64,000 bases of DNA from Plotosus lineatus (GCA_024760905.1 CM045735.1:3003161-3067160); one strand, 5' to 3'. Numbered from the stretch's first letter, positions 13,701 to 21,598 are shown. Program-made: numbers and translations. Notes: generated by a model from the sequence alone, not told the origin.

Positions 13701-15487
13701 TTTTAAACCACAATGCACTGAAGCCACATGAATTGAAACGCGAAGTAGCGAGGGATCCCTGTATTTCCGATGGGAATTTTTGTTTTATCTAATGAACATT
13801 TCGACTTATGAGCTCGCCCTTAATTTCGTAAGTCAAAGTACCACTGCACTATGTGAATTTAACATCTAGATGCAATCTGTACCATAGTTGCAAATGTTTT
13901 TATTTTATTTTTTAAGGGAAACGGTTTGCTGTCTGCTTTGAGCCGAATGGAAACTGCACATCTAGGTACGTATGTGGTACTTAGCACACAGGTCTTGTAC
14001 ATCGCTGTGCCTCAGTTCATGTACTTGCAGACATATACACACTGTAAAGTAGATCAACATGCAGAGCCCTGTTATTATCCTAAAATATACTCAGTACGCT
14101 CTAAATTTTTAACTGAATAATATAACTGGGCAGCAAGTTTGCATTTAGCCTCCTGCAGAGTGCTACAGCCCCCACTTGTGTTGCTCTGCATTTTGTACTG
14201 ACATAGCTTCTCATGGTATACGAGCTTATCTGATCTTCTTCTTCTTTTCCTTTCGGCTGTTCCCTTCAGGGGTCGCCACAGAAAATGATCTGCCTCCATC
14301 TCACCCTGTCCTCTGCATCTTCTACTCTTACTCCAACGACCTTCATGTCCGCCTTCACCACATCCATAAATCTTCTCTTTGGTCTTCCTCTGGGCCTTCT
14401 GCCTGGTAGTTCCAACCTCAGCATCCTACTACCAATATACTCACTATCCCTCCTCTGTACATGTCCAAACCATCTCAATCTAGCCTCTCTGACTTTGTCT
14501 CCAAAACGTCTTACATGTGCTGTCCCTCTGATGTGCTCATTCCTGATCCTATCCATCCTCGTTACTCCCAAAGAGAACCTCAACATTTTCATCGCTGCTA
14601 CTTCCAACTCTGCCTCCTGTCTTTTCCCCAGGGCCACTGTCTCTAAACCATACAACATCGCTGGCCTCATCACTGTCTTGTACACTTTTCCCTTCATTCT
14701 TGCCTTCGATACTCTCCTATCACACATCACAGCGGACACTTTTCTCCATCCATTCCAACCTGCCTGCACGTGCTTCTTCACCTCTTTTCCACACTCGCCA
14801 TTGCTCTGGATTGTTCAGACTAAGTACTTAAAATCCTCCACATTCTTTACATCTGTACATCTCCCTTGTTCTTAAAAATGGGCACAAGCACACTTCTCCT
14901 CCATTCCTCTGGCATCTGCTCACTTTCTAAGACCTTGTTGAAGAACGAGCTGATCTGATATGCTGGTCATACATTAGCCAATCAGAGTCCATGGTTCCTC
15001 ATATCCAGTGTATACAGATGGAATAAATGAAAGTATGTTAATTGAGACACAGCTATGGGTAAAGGATAAATACATAAATTGTTGAGGACATCACAATGCA
15101 ATTCAGTTTTCGAGTTTCAAATGGATCTGAACTCGATATCGGAACCTGTTTCAGATGACAGTGGAGCCGGACCATCTAATACTGCAAACAAAACCAGTTG
15201 GTATGTCGTGAATAATTCATGAGTATTATAACAATTTGCGGCATCTGTAATATTTATGTTTGTGATGCTTTGCACGTGTGTCTGTGTTCCTCAGCGGCCC
15301 TACGGATGCACCCATGAGGCCTGGCGTTAGCGTGGTTCCTGAGGCTCAGGGTTATTACGTCAGCACGTCTCCTATCAAGTCCTTCACTCCCATATCAGAA
15401 CTCACGGACTGTGTCATAAACTTCCGGCAGCAGTACTCGGACAGGACCAACCAGAGGCTCGGGAGGAAGAGGAAGTTCAAGAGATAG
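539..15487 (+). CDS. uimc1: uimc1 (RAP80), BRCA1-A complex ubiquitin-binding subunit, 3' part (13 exons)
   Basis: RAP80 recruits the BRCA1-A complex (Abraxas, BRCC36, BRE, NBA1) to K63-ubiquitin chains at DNA breaks in the nucleus. Thirteen exons (539-605, 909-1027, 1164-1508, 1749-1982, 4798-4856, 4991-5109, 6726-6781, 6893-7124, 7228-7271, 9154-9249, 13917-13965, 15155-15200, 15295-15487) join in phase to 1659 nt, 552 residues and a stop. Visible landmarks are the AIR block starting YYWGVPFCP (1365), two C-x2-C-x11-H-x3-C zinc fingers (7019-7078 and 9166-9225), and the C-terminal [15 protein letters not shown] tail, all in the order of vertebrate RAP80. The SUMO- and ubiquitin-interacting motifs of the N terminus must lie before the window. 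All internal introns are GT-AG. No premature stop or frameshift was seen. Gene identity is near certain; the first exon's left edge is less so. Confidence 0.93.
614..683. repeat. (CT)n and (CTGT)n microsatellite
   Basis: About 25 CT units followed by five CTGT units. It starts right after the donor of the first uimc1 exon in the window, so length changes could influence splicing of that exon (inference). Confidence 0.95.
909..1027 (+). CDS. uimc1: uimc1 exon with acidic SIM-like stretch
   Basis: Bounded by 'cagttgcag' and 'gaacag|gtatgg'. It enters in phase 2 and leaves in phase 0. It encodes an acidic segment including [13 protein letters not shown] (about 971-1012). It has no usable ATG in frame, so a start-to-stop ORF search misses it. 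Phase agreement on both sides is the main support. Confidence 0.75.
1164..1508 (+). CDS. uimc1: uimc1 exon with AIR (Abraxas-interacting) block
   Basis: Acceptor 'cttccctcag', donor 'cttcct|gtgagt', phase 0 at both ends (115 codons). The last 48 codons carry the strongly conserved RAP80 segment [20 protein letters not shown] followed by a helix ending [15 protein letters not shown]. In RAP80 this region binds Abraxas and so links it to the BRCA1-A complex. The first two thirds are Ser/Pro-rich linker. Confidence 0.93.
1696..1741. repeat. (GT)n microsatellite before a uimc1 acceptor
   Basis: About 22 GT units ending 7 bases before the splice acceptor at 1748. It takes the place of the usual pyrimidine tract. 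Confidence 0.95.
1749..1982 (+). CDS. uimc1: uimc1 exon, basic then acidic low-complexity
   Basis: Acceptor follows a (GT)n run and 'gcacgcag'. The donor is 'cttgag|gtgtgt'. It has 78 codons, phase 0-0. It continues the AIR block ([19 protein letters not shown]) and then becomes a Glu/Lys-rich region with likely coiled or disordered character, ending [10 protein letters not shown]. The basic [11 protein letters not shown] run could act as a nuclear-localisation signal (inference). Confidence 0.88.
2455..2840 (+). mobile_element. MITE-P fragment (pogo/Tigger-like, degenerate)
   Basis: The words 'catccaacaagcacaa', 'tttatgagctctgctggg' and 'gctcggtactttttccct' recur in the same order at 7865-8150 and 12540-12850, and inverted at 10190-10620 and 46130-46600. 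No terminal repeat survives on either side. Confidence 0.7.
2895..3385 (-). mobile_element. Internally deleted RTE LINE derivative
   Basis: On the minus strand the 3' region of the RTE element ([15 protein letters not shown] and [16 protein letters not shown] coding, 2937-3119) lies downstream of its 5' end (ATTTATCC and 'cctcacggctgcatt', 3280-3380). About 2.5 kb of the full element (21919-25070) is missing between them, with the junction near 3275. It cannot code for reverse transcriptase. Confidence 0.8.
3874..4425 (+). mobile_element. MITE-Q, pogo/Tigger-like non-autonomous element
   Basis: Flanked by TA on both sides. The left end is 'caatagggctatg' and the right end 'gggcaagggcttactg'. 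The right half ('ccaatcagcagaagg', 'cagccattggct', 'gaaccgcgaatgg') recurs at 48505-48620 in MITE-Q of 47305-48622. It has no transposase coding. Confidence 0.75.
4798..4856 (+). CDS. uimc1: uimc1 short exon
   Basis: Acceptor 'tattccacag', donor 'ttccag|gtaata'. Phase 0 in and phase 2 out gives 19 codons, [19 protein letters not shown], plus two bases. The reading frame is set by the neighbouring exons, not by the longer ORF in another frame over the same bases. Sequence conservation is weak; the splice sites and phase carry the call. Confidence 0.72.
4991..5109 (+). CDS. uimc1: uimc1 exon before first zinc finger
   Basis: Acceptor 'tattttgtag', donor 'tgtccag|gtacgg'. It reads 39 codons openly, ending [11 protein letters not shown]. 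The following exon adds ESQ, giving TVCPESQ, close to the TVCPETQ of mammalian RAP80. A 19-bp hairpin begins 10 bases after the donor. Confidence 0.82.
5110..6725 (+). other. uimc1 intron
   Basis: Begins with a hairpin (5120-5183). At 5874-5895 it has 'ccagggttgggtgatatgg', which resembles the end of a hAT-like MITE. Nothing else was recognised; there is no further exon. Confidence 0.6.
5120..5183 (+). other. Stem-loop just inside an intron
   Basis: 'atctcaatcctac' (5120-5132) is the exact reverse complement of 5171-5183. As RNA the stem extends six more pairs, with two G-U, around a loop of about 26 bases. It starts 10 bases after the 5' splice site at 5110. Confidence 0.7.
6726..6781 (+). 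CDS. uimc1: uimc1 short exon
   Basis: Acceptor 'cgaaatacag', donor 'gtgcag|gtacac'. It enters in phase 2 and leaves in phase 0. Translation is (E)[18 protein letters not shown]. Its join to the previous exon recreates a conserved RAP80 motif, which supports this small exon. Confidence 0.78.
6893..7124 (+). CDS. uimc1: uimc1 exon with first UBZ4-like zinc finger
   Basis: Acceptor 'gcaaccacag', donor 'acagg|gtgagt', 77 codons plus one base. Acidic Met/Glu-rich sequence leads into a zinc finger with C-x2-C-x11-H-x3-C spacing (CPMC at 7019, H-A-A-Y-C ending 7078). This matches the first RAP80 finger in position and spacing. The finger class is used for DNA or ubiquitin contacts in DNA-repair proteins. 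Confidence 0.93.
7228..7271 (+). CDS. uimc1: uimc1 44-nt exon
   Basis: Acceptor 'cttgtatttag', donor 'gaagat|gtaaga'. It encodes (G)[14 protein letters not shown] and keeps phase on both sides. It corresponds to the short basic linker between the two RAP80 fingers (TRRQ... in mammals). Confidence 0.8.
7710..7790. repeat. (TA)n microsatellite
   Basis: About 40 TA units, directly touching the left arm of the palindrome at 7791. Confidence 0.97.
7791..7938. repeat. Near-perfect 58-bp inverted repeat (MITE-P ends)
   Basis: The arm 7791-7848 matches the reverse complement of 7881-7938 at 57 of 58 positions; the spacer is 32 bases. Both arms carry the MITE-P phrase 'tttacgagctctt'. It looks like an inverted duplication of a MITE-P segment. 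Confidence 0.9.
7863..8620 (+). mobile_element. MITE-P copy (pogo/Tigger-like)
   Basis: Shares 'ccatccaaccagcaaa', 'tgcttctcaattattttct', 'gggtcatacgcgtcccc' and 'cttacaagctcgccctc' with the MITE-P copies at 9746, 12466 and 45510. The left terminus is replaced by the palindrome; the right end fades near 8610. Confidence 0.7.
9154..9249 (+). CDS. uimc1: uimc1 exon with second zinc finger
   Basis: Acceptor 'gatcacag', donor 'aagcag|gtgaac', 32 codons in phase 0-0. It encodes [17 protein letters not shown] followed by SSHVDQC, a second C-x2-C-x11-H-x3-C finger (9166-9225). An upstream 'ag' at 9145-9146 would put the finger out of frame, which selects the acceptor at 9153. Confidence 0.9.
9746..10647 (-). 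mobile_element. MITE-P, full-length copy
   Basis: TA on both sides. The left end is 'cagtgataactcggctaacg' and the right end 'gacgagttaccaatg', imperfect inverted termini of the pogo/Tigger CAGT type. Interior words match MITE-P in reverse order. Strand is assigned relative to 12466-13846. It encodes no transposase. Confidence 0.78.
10738..11045 (-). repeat. tRNA-derived SINE (SINE-B)
   Basis: Read on the minus strand: a head with 'cagcaagaaggtcctgggtt' (B-box-like), a middle with the 'cccgtgcttgcgtgggtttc' phrase common in fish SINEs, and a tail 'gggcgccagcctctccgtga'. Other copies are at 20878, 40690, 46952, 54840 and 57795. Confidence 0.8.
12466..13846 (+). mobile_element. MITE-P with a second element nested inside
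   Basis: The left end 'cagtggcaccttgacttacg' (after TA) and the right end 'cgtaagtcaaagtaccactg' are inverted repeats. The interior carries all MITE-P words. A different element (13303-13763) has inserted in its right part. Confidence 0.82.
13303..13763 (+). mobile_element. Nested Tigger-like MITE
   Basis: The left end 'tggatccctcactttccgcg' and right end 'cgaagtagcgagggatccct' are imperfect inverted repeats bounded by TA. The middle is A/T-rich with CA repeats and no coding. It lies inside MITE-P and is therefore younger than it. Confidence 0.75.
13917..13965 (+). CDS. uimc1: uimc1 exon between fingers and C-terminal tail
   Basis: Acceptor 'attttttaag', donor 'catctag|gtacgt'. It encodes [16 protein letters not shown] plus one base. 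This resembles the RLLSFLEQSE segment of mammalian RAP80. It lies directly after a MITE that ends near 13846. Confidence 0.78.
13966..15154 (+). other. uimc1 intron
   Basis: Contains the RTE fragment 14236-14944. The remaining parts show no feature. Confidence 0.65.
14236..14944 (-). mobile_element. RTE LINE 3' fragment with internal deletion
   Basis: The minus strand encodes the C-terminal RTE region ([40 protein letters not shown]) and ends in 'gaaaggaaaagaagaagaag'. Near 14852 it jumps to an upstream part of the element, skipping about 660 bases present at 22535-23195. Likely target-site duplications are 'acgagcttatctgat' (14220-14234) and 'acgagctgatctgat' (14945-14959), with one mismatch. 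Confidence 0.85.
15155..15200 (+). CDS. uimc1: uimc1 penultimate exon
   Basis: Acceptor 'cctgtttcag', donor 'accagttg|gtatgt'. Phase 2 in and phase 2 out: (D)[14 protein letters not shown](C). No ATG lies in frame. It is called from phase continuity and good splice sites. Confidence 0.72.
15295..15487 (+). CDS. uimc1: uimc1 last coding exon
   Basis: Acceptor 'gtgttcctcag'; stop codon TAG at 15485-15487. It encodes the conserved RAP80 tail with [19 protein letters not shown] and a final basic run GRKRKFKR. The matching mammalian tail ends in a similar Arg/Lys cluster. Confidence 0.93.
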
Positions 15488-15529
15488 CATGAAAGGAACT
15501 CTCCAAAGATTCATGATGGCTTTTATTGC

Positions 15530-15536
<7 letters not shown>

Positions 15537-15588
<52 letters not shown>
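15537..15588. repeat. (TA)n(CA)n microsatellite in uimc1 3' UTR
   Basis: A TA run followed by a CA run starts 50 bases after the uimc1 stop codon, within the expected 3' UTR. Confidence 0.95.
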
Positions 15589-15590
<2 letters not shown>

Positions 15591-15641
15591 AGCCAAACTT
15601 CTGTGCTGTTTTTATATGATTTTTATGTTGTAATTAATATC

Positions 15642-15903
15642 ATTAAATAACTTACTAAGGTTGTCTAGGGTGCCTTGTTATCAATTTTTAGATGTATGAT
15701 GTGATGCTACCAGGCAAAAAAAAAAAAACAAAGTTGAGAGAATGAAGAGAAGTAATCAAAGAAAGACTTGTATAACTGATGATGCTGTGTTTGCCTGTTT
15801 GATCTGCTGCGTTTGTTTTAATTTATGTTTGGATGAGGCGGATATGTGTGTGATATGAAATGTTTACATTTGAATACTAACTTTTATCAAATGTATTATT
15901 AAA
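15642..15903 (+). terminator. Candidate uimc1 polyadenylation signals
   Basis: ATTAAA occurs at 15642-15647 and again at 15898-15903, 155 and 411 bases after the stop. No AATAAA is seen before the SINE at 16048. Either site could serve; this rests on motif and distance only. Confidence 0.45.
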
Positions 15904-16047
15904 CATGTAGTCAAGTTGAAACGCATGACATCAGATGAGGGTGAGGATGGCGGTGATGAAGAACTCAGTGGTTCAGGAAAAACCTGCCATGACAACACTA
16001 TCACCAGAATGAGTTTGAATCCCCATCACTATTCTGCTCTTAAGGGG

Positions 16048-16392
16048 CAGTGGTGGTCTAGTGGTATAGGGTGCAGGATCGCTGATCCTAAGGTTGGATG
16101 TTTGAGTCCCCACAAGGTTGCCACTGTCCCCCCCCAGTGCAGCTAACTGGGTTATCAAAGGTGGGCCATGTCTGTCACTGTCTATGGTGAGAGCTTCATG
16201 TAAAAGAACCATTGCTGACTTTCGTAAAGAGTAGACTGCAAAGCCATCAGCGTGTTTCTGTCCCTTGTGAAAGGGTTGTGACAGGAAGGGCATCCGACGT
16301 AAAAACCTCTGCCAAATCAAATGTGTGAATCAGATGATTCGCTGTGGCGACTCTTGAGAAAGGGAAAAAGCCGAAAGGAAAAGGAGAAGAAT
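16048..16392 (+). repeat. SINE-A with RTE-type tail
   Basis: The head is tRNA-like ('gtggtctagtggtatagg' A-box and 'ggttggatgtttgagtccc' B-box). The body has the 'actgtctatggtgagag' phrase. The 3' part 'gacaggaagggcatccg' matches the RTE 5' region at 25208-25224, and 'gattcgctgtggcgac' with 'agccgaaaggaaaagga' matches the RTE 3' end. Short flanking repeats (TCTGCTCYTA) are visible. Confidence 0.85.
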
Positions 16393-16393
16393 C

Positions 16394-17755
16394 TGCTCCT
16401 ACCTGCACTTAATATTGTCTCAGCCGACTCTGGAGACCTGAACTACAGATATGTTAACGTCATCACAGCCAAAGTCCCAGATTGAAATGAAAGATGCCTT
16501 CTGTGGTCTGTTGGGTTATCGTTCATTGTTTTTCAGGTTTTAATCTATTGCTGTCCCCCCCCCCCAAAAAAACCCTAAAAATTCTCACTCATCTGCTGAA
16601 CCATGTAATTGTGCTTGGATTGCAGGAAGGCTGGAGCCTATCTTAGCTGAGACTGAGAGAGGCCATGGTACACTCAGAACAGCTCACCAGACCATGACAG
16701 GGCAACACAACCATTCATATCTACATGGTGGGGGGGGGGGGGGGTAGTTACACAGGCAGCTTATTTAATGTGCATTTGGTTTGTGGGAGGAAACTGCTGT
16801 ACCCGGAGGAACCTTGGTGTTCAGCCATGGGCCAAGTTATTTTTGCACTCACTACAATTCGGAAGCGGTTACTTTAGCTTAAGCGAATATTTTTGCAGGT
16901 TTCCCAAAGCGAAGTATGGTTCTTGGTTACTGTAGAAACATGGCGGTGTCAACTTATTCTAAGGGCCCAAAAAAATGTAATGGTTTTTTTTTGTTTGTTT
17001 GTTTGTTTGTTTGTTTTTTTTTTGGGGGGGGGGTTAAGATTATAAATTCCTGAAAACGTTTTTGATCGATGTAGTTCATTTATAATAATCAAAGTTTTAA
17101 AATATTACATGTTCGACCTTTGAGTTGTCTTTCTTTTCCTTTACCTGGTATATTTTACTTTGAAGGAAAACTTGGCGATCTTAAACCCGGCCCATTTGAT
17201 TGTCATGTTTTATTCCAATTTTTTCCAACAAAGACAATTGAAATCAGCCTGGTTGTGAGTTCAAATGCCAAACAGCTGTACAGTGTAGTCCTATGGGGCA
17301 ATCATCCACATCAAAATCTGCAGCTGGTTTTCACCACAGATTCCAATCGATGTTTGGCAACTTAGATACACCTGAGCCTGTCTACCCCTGGGAAGGCCTT
17401 TCATCTACAGTCTTTACCTTTCTGCCCCACCCCCATCGTTTAATTCTGACTTTATATATTATTACAACATTAAATGAGTCAAATAGTTTGAAGCTGTTTT
17501 GGTTTAAATTGAACGTTTATTCTGATAAAGAATTGAAGTTTAATTCAGTAAAGAAATTGGGTTTTTAGATTTTCTCTGGGACTAAAATTATAATCTTGGT
17601 AATCACACAAAATTTTACTTGGAATTTTTTTTTCACCATGGATTATTACATGACCAGAAATTTATAAATACATATTGAGGATTTTTTTTGAAGCAGCACT
17701 ACGAGGGCAGACTGTCCATCTTTATTTTATCATCAACTCCGTTTATTATGGTATA
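16394..17755. other. Intergenic stretch with a degraded SINE-B piece
   Basis: A degraded minus-strand SINE-B piece lies at about 16612-16830, broken by a G-run. From 16840 to 17755 there are poly-T and poly-G runs and no gene; the open frames at 17120-17568 look like chance. Confidence 0.5.
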
Positions 17756-19236
17756 CTAGTCCTTCTCAAAAAAAAATAGCATAAATTCATTATTTTCCAT
17801 AATGTACTGATAAACAGACTTTCATATATTTTAGAGTCATTACACACAACTGAAGTAGTTCAAGCCTTTTATTGTTTTAATATTGATAATTTTGGCAAAA
17901 AAAAAAGTTTTAATACAAAAAAAAAAAAAGTCAACCTTCAAATAATTATGTTCAGTTCTGCACTCAATACTTGGTCGGGAATCCTTTTGCAGAAATGACT
18001 GCTTCAATGCGGCGTGGCATAGAGGTGATCAGCCTGTGGCTCTGCTGAGGTGTTACGGAGGCCCAGGATGCTTCGATAGCGGCCTTAAGCTCATCCACAG
18101 TGTTGGGTCTGGTGTCTCTCAACTTTCTCTTCACAATATCCCACAGATTCTCTATGGGCTTCAGGTCAGGAGAGTTGGCAGGCCAATTGAGCCCAGTAAT
18201 ACCATGGTCAGTAAACCATTTAGCAGTGGTTTTGGCACTGTGAGCAGCTGCCAGGTCGTGCTGAAAAATGAAATCTTCATCTCCATAAAGCTTTTCAGCA
18301 GATGGAAGCATGAAGTGCTCCAAAATCTCCTGATAGCTAGCTGCATTGACCCCGCCCTTGATAAAACACAGTGGACCAACACCAGCAGCTGACATGGCAC
18401 CCCAGACCATCACTGACTGTGGGTACTTGACACTGGACTTCAGGCATTTTGGCATTTCCTTGTCCCCAGTCTTCCTCCAGACTCTGGCACCGCGATTTCC
18501 CAATGACATGCAAAATTTGCTTTCATCCGAAAAAAGTATTTTGGACCACTGAGCAACAGTCCAGTGCTGCTTCTCTGTAGCCCAGGTCAGCCGCTTCTGC
18601 CGCTGTTTCTGGTTCAAAAGTGGCTTGACCTGGGGAATTCGGTACCTGAAGCCCATTTCCTGCACACGCCTGTGCACGGTGGCTCTGGATGTTTCTCCTC
18701 CAGACTCAGTCCACTGCTTCCACAGGTCCCCCAAGGTCTGGAATGGACCCTTCTTTCACTTTTTCCTTCCCACAGACGTCCCACTGAGGTGGCTTGATAG
18801 AGCACTCTGGGAACAGCCTATTCGCTCAGAGATTTCTTTCTGTATCTTACCCTCTTGCTTGAGGGTGTCAATGATGTCCTTCTGGACAGCAGTCAGGTCG
18901 GCAGTCTTACCCATGATTGTGGTTTTGAGTAATGAACCAGGCTGGGAGTTTTTAAAAGCCTCAGGAATCTTTTGCAGGTGTTTAGAGTTAATTGGTTGAT
19001 TCAGATGATTAGGTTAATAGCTCGTTTACACTACCTCAACATCATATGCTCATTTTTTGAGATAGGAATTTCATGAGCTGTATGCCAAAATCATCAGCAT
19101 TAAAACAATAAAAGACCTGAAATATTTCAGTTGGGGTGCAATGAATCTAAAATATATGAAAGTTTATTTTTTATCAGTACATTACAGAACATAATGAACT
19201 TTATCACAATATGCTAATTTTTTTTATAAGGACTAG
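17756..19236 (-). mobile_element. Tc1/mariner-family DNA transposon, one stop codon
   Basis: TA-flanked inverted termini, 'ctagtccttctcaaaaaaa' on the left and '...ataaggactag' on the right. The minus strand encodes a Tc1 transposase starting MGKTADLTAVQ at 18915, with a helix-turn-helix N terminus, then the DDE catalytic core (SDESKF, QHDLAAAH, SPDLKPIENLWD) and the end SAKGFPTKY at 17967. A single in-frame TGA at 18756-18758 separates the two parts. It lies between uimc1 and the ARID gene. Confidence 0.92.
17964..18915 (-). pseudogene. Tc1 transposase, interrupted by TGA
   Basis: This enzyme class cuts and pastes its own transposon through a DD34E core. The frame runs from 18915 with one in-frame TGA at 18756-18758. 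The downstream 256-codon part (18734-17964) is open and keeps the three catalytic-region motifs. HDLAPAH of the second copy (49440-50451) reads HDLAAAH here. The whole frame is about 316 codons, shorter than the roughly 340 usual for Tc1 proteins, so some N-terminal linker may be missing. Confidence 0.88.
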
Positions 19237-20593
19237 TATGTTCTCTTGATACATTCTCCAAGTAGTACTGTGCAGGAAAAGGTCAATAATTTGCATGTTA
19301 AGGAAGCACACACCTTTCTGGACAACGCCTAGTTGTATAATTGTCTTTGAGAATGACGTCATTCTAAAACACTACGTTAACATGGGTTCCAGGTGATAAA
19401 GGTTATTTCATCTGACGACACTGAGCATCCTTTCAAACTCAGATTCATTCACTCACTTCCTCTTCTGCCACGTGACCTTCTGTAAATCGAGTCAAAGACA
19501 GTTTGCCAACCTGCTTAATCCTGGCAGGGTCACAGGGAGGTCACAGGGAGACTGGAGCCTTCATCTCTTAACCTGTACCTGTGTGATTTTGCTGCTGCAT
19601 CCATGTATTATAGGAAGTATTATATATGCATCCAGTATTACTGTATATGAAGTGCTGGCTGAGTGAAGGGATGTATAGTATAGAACGAACACCCTGTACA
19701 TCAAACCGATACAGCTTTGGACGTCTTACAATTTAAAGACATTCTCAGGATCCACAATAAAAGAAACAACTGCATATACTGTGGATCAGTGACGTCATAC
19801 ATTCATACATCTTTCCTTTCAACTGAGAAAAGGTGTAGGTTATGTGAGTGTGTGAGTGTATTATTTAAAGAAAGTTCAAACGGAATTCTGGGTATTTGTG
19901 GGACAGAATTCACATAGTTAAGGGTTTAGACATTAGATTACGTCTTGCTAAGTGTTATGGCGTTTCAGGATTGGGGTTTGATCTCTTGGGAGAAAAATAA
20001 TACACTTTTGACCTCCACAAAGGAGAAGAATATGAGATCGGTTGTGTATATCTGTCTGACTATGTTTTTGGCCACGATATCTCAAAAACCAATGGATGGT
20101 TTGCCACAAAATTTTAATCAAATGTGAGCCTTCAGTCAACAAAGAACTGAATACATTTTGGGGCGGATCTGTATCCAGGATGATTTTGAAGACTCTTTTG
20201 GCATTGCACGATAGAGCAAGGAGGGTGAAATCACCCAGAACAGAACAAATACACAGCTCGGTGATAGTTGTGGAACAGGCTGCAAGTGTGTGCACACTGT
20301 AACTCGACATTATTTACCTTTATAACCCATGTAAAGAAGACAATGCACGATCACGGTGGAGGTTTGCACTCTCAAGGTGCATTTTTAATATCTGTCTGAA
20401 TTGGTTTAGTTTGATCTCTGATAGCGGTGGCATGAGGATAATGGCAGCCATTACACAAAGGATGGACCTGGATGCTCCATGGCTTGAGGTGTGTGTGTGT
20501 GGTGAGAAAGAGAGAAAAGAAAAACAACAACAGCACAAACATGGTTTCCAAGCAGAAGCCTAAAATAGAAATTTGATTTTCAACGACTAACTT
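19237..20593. other. Intergenic, no feature recognised
   Basis: No repeat or exon was recognised. The open frames are short and lie in several frames. A scatter of GT runs is present. Confidence 0.5.
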
Positions 20594-20745
20594 TAGGGCA
20601 GTGGTGGCCTGGTGGTAAAGGTGCTGGATCACTGATCCGAAGGTTGGGGGCTCAAGAACAAGAAGGACCCAAAAGAAAGGGTGATGGGGGCAGATGATTT
20701 GCTGTAGTGACCCCTGAAGGGAACAGTCGAAAAGGAAAGAAGATG
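20594..20745 (+). repeat. Short SINE-A: tRNA head joined directly to RTE tail
   Basis: The head 'gggcagtggtggcctggtgg' through 'ggttgggggctcaaga' is followed about 25 bases later by the RTE 3' end 'gcagatgatttgctgtagtg' and 'cccctgaagggaacagt'. The SINE-A body is absent. Confidence 0.82.
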
Positions 20746-20756
20746 AGTGACATGAC

Positions 20757-20868
20757 TGGTCTTTGATAACCCTGGGGTTATAATCTGCTGGGGGGGGCAG
20801 TAGCAGCCCATTGGGTGTGGGGCTTGAGCCCCCAACCTAGGGATCAGTGATCCAGCAGCCTGCCATCA
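20757..20868 (-). repeat. SINE-A head fragment
   Basis: Reverse complement of the SINE-A head ('ttgagcccccaaccta', 'ggatcagtgatccagcag') next to the 'tctttgataaccc' body phrase. Confidence 0.7.
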
Positions 20869-20877
20869 GACAATTTA

Positions 20878-21178
20878 TTGATACATTCATTTTCCAACCT
20901 GAAATCCTACTAAACTCACAGGCAGGATGGAGCCTATTTCAACCGATGTTGGTTGACAGCAGGGCCAACACACATACAACCATTCACATTCACACACCTA
21001 GATACAATGTGAATCAGCTTGCATGTCTTAGGACTGTGGGAGGAGACTGCAAACCCACACAAGCACGAGAACAACATCTAGACACTACACAGAAGCGCCT
21101 CCACAAAGCCCAGGACTGAAACCCAGGACTTTCTTGCTGTGAGAAGGATCAGCTAGTCACTGCACCACCCTGTCACCT
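20878..21178 (-). repeat. SINE-B copy
   Basis: Minus-strand copy: the tail at the left ('aggatggagcctattt'), the conserved middle 'gactgtgggaggagactgc' on the + strand, and the head at the right ('ctgaaacccaggactttctt', '...cttgctgtgag'). Confidence 0.75.
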
Positions 21179-21284
21179 GCTGAGAAGAAAAGAAGAATTA
21201 TGCATATTTTCATTTCTTGTCTTCATTTCTAGCAGTGTGAAAAAAAAAAAGCTTGCCAGAATGTCCCATATATTTTTTTTCATT

Positions 21285-21598
21285 CAGTTCAGTTGATTCT
21301 CTGTAACCTCTTATTCCTAATTAGGGTCACGGGGAGGCTGGCGCCCATCCCAGCCGACTATGGGCAAGGGCAGAGTACACCCTGGACAGCTTGCCAGGCC
21401 ATCGCAAGCTCCTCTTTGTGAAAGTCAGCAATGGTTCTTTTACATGAACCTCTCACCATAGACAGTGAGAGACACGGCCCGCCTTTGATAATCCAGTTAG
21501 CTGCACTGGGGAGACAGTGACACCCCGTGGAGAGTGGGGCTTGAACCCCTAACCTTAGGATCAGCGAGCCAGTGCCCTTTTCCACCAGGCCATCATCC
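21285..21598 (-). repeat. SINE-A head and body with a SINE-B tail
   Basis: On the minus strand a SINE-A head (near 21590) and body ('ccatagacagtgagagac') run into 'gcctggcaagctgtccaggg' and 'gctggcgcccatcccagcc', which is the SINE-B tail, not the RTE tail. The same composite recurs at 61470-61808 and 35953-37184. Confidence 0.8.

Larger units (their letters stand above)
9250..13916 (+). other. Large uimc1 intron
   Basis: 4.7 kb with no exon found. It holds two MITE-P copies (one with a nested element) and a SINE-B. The stretch 11046-12465 is A/T-rich with poly-T runs and no recognisable feature. Confidence 0.65.

Noticed and set aside
15916..16146. 76-codon frame after uimc1
   Set aside because: It runs into a SINE and has no conserved content.
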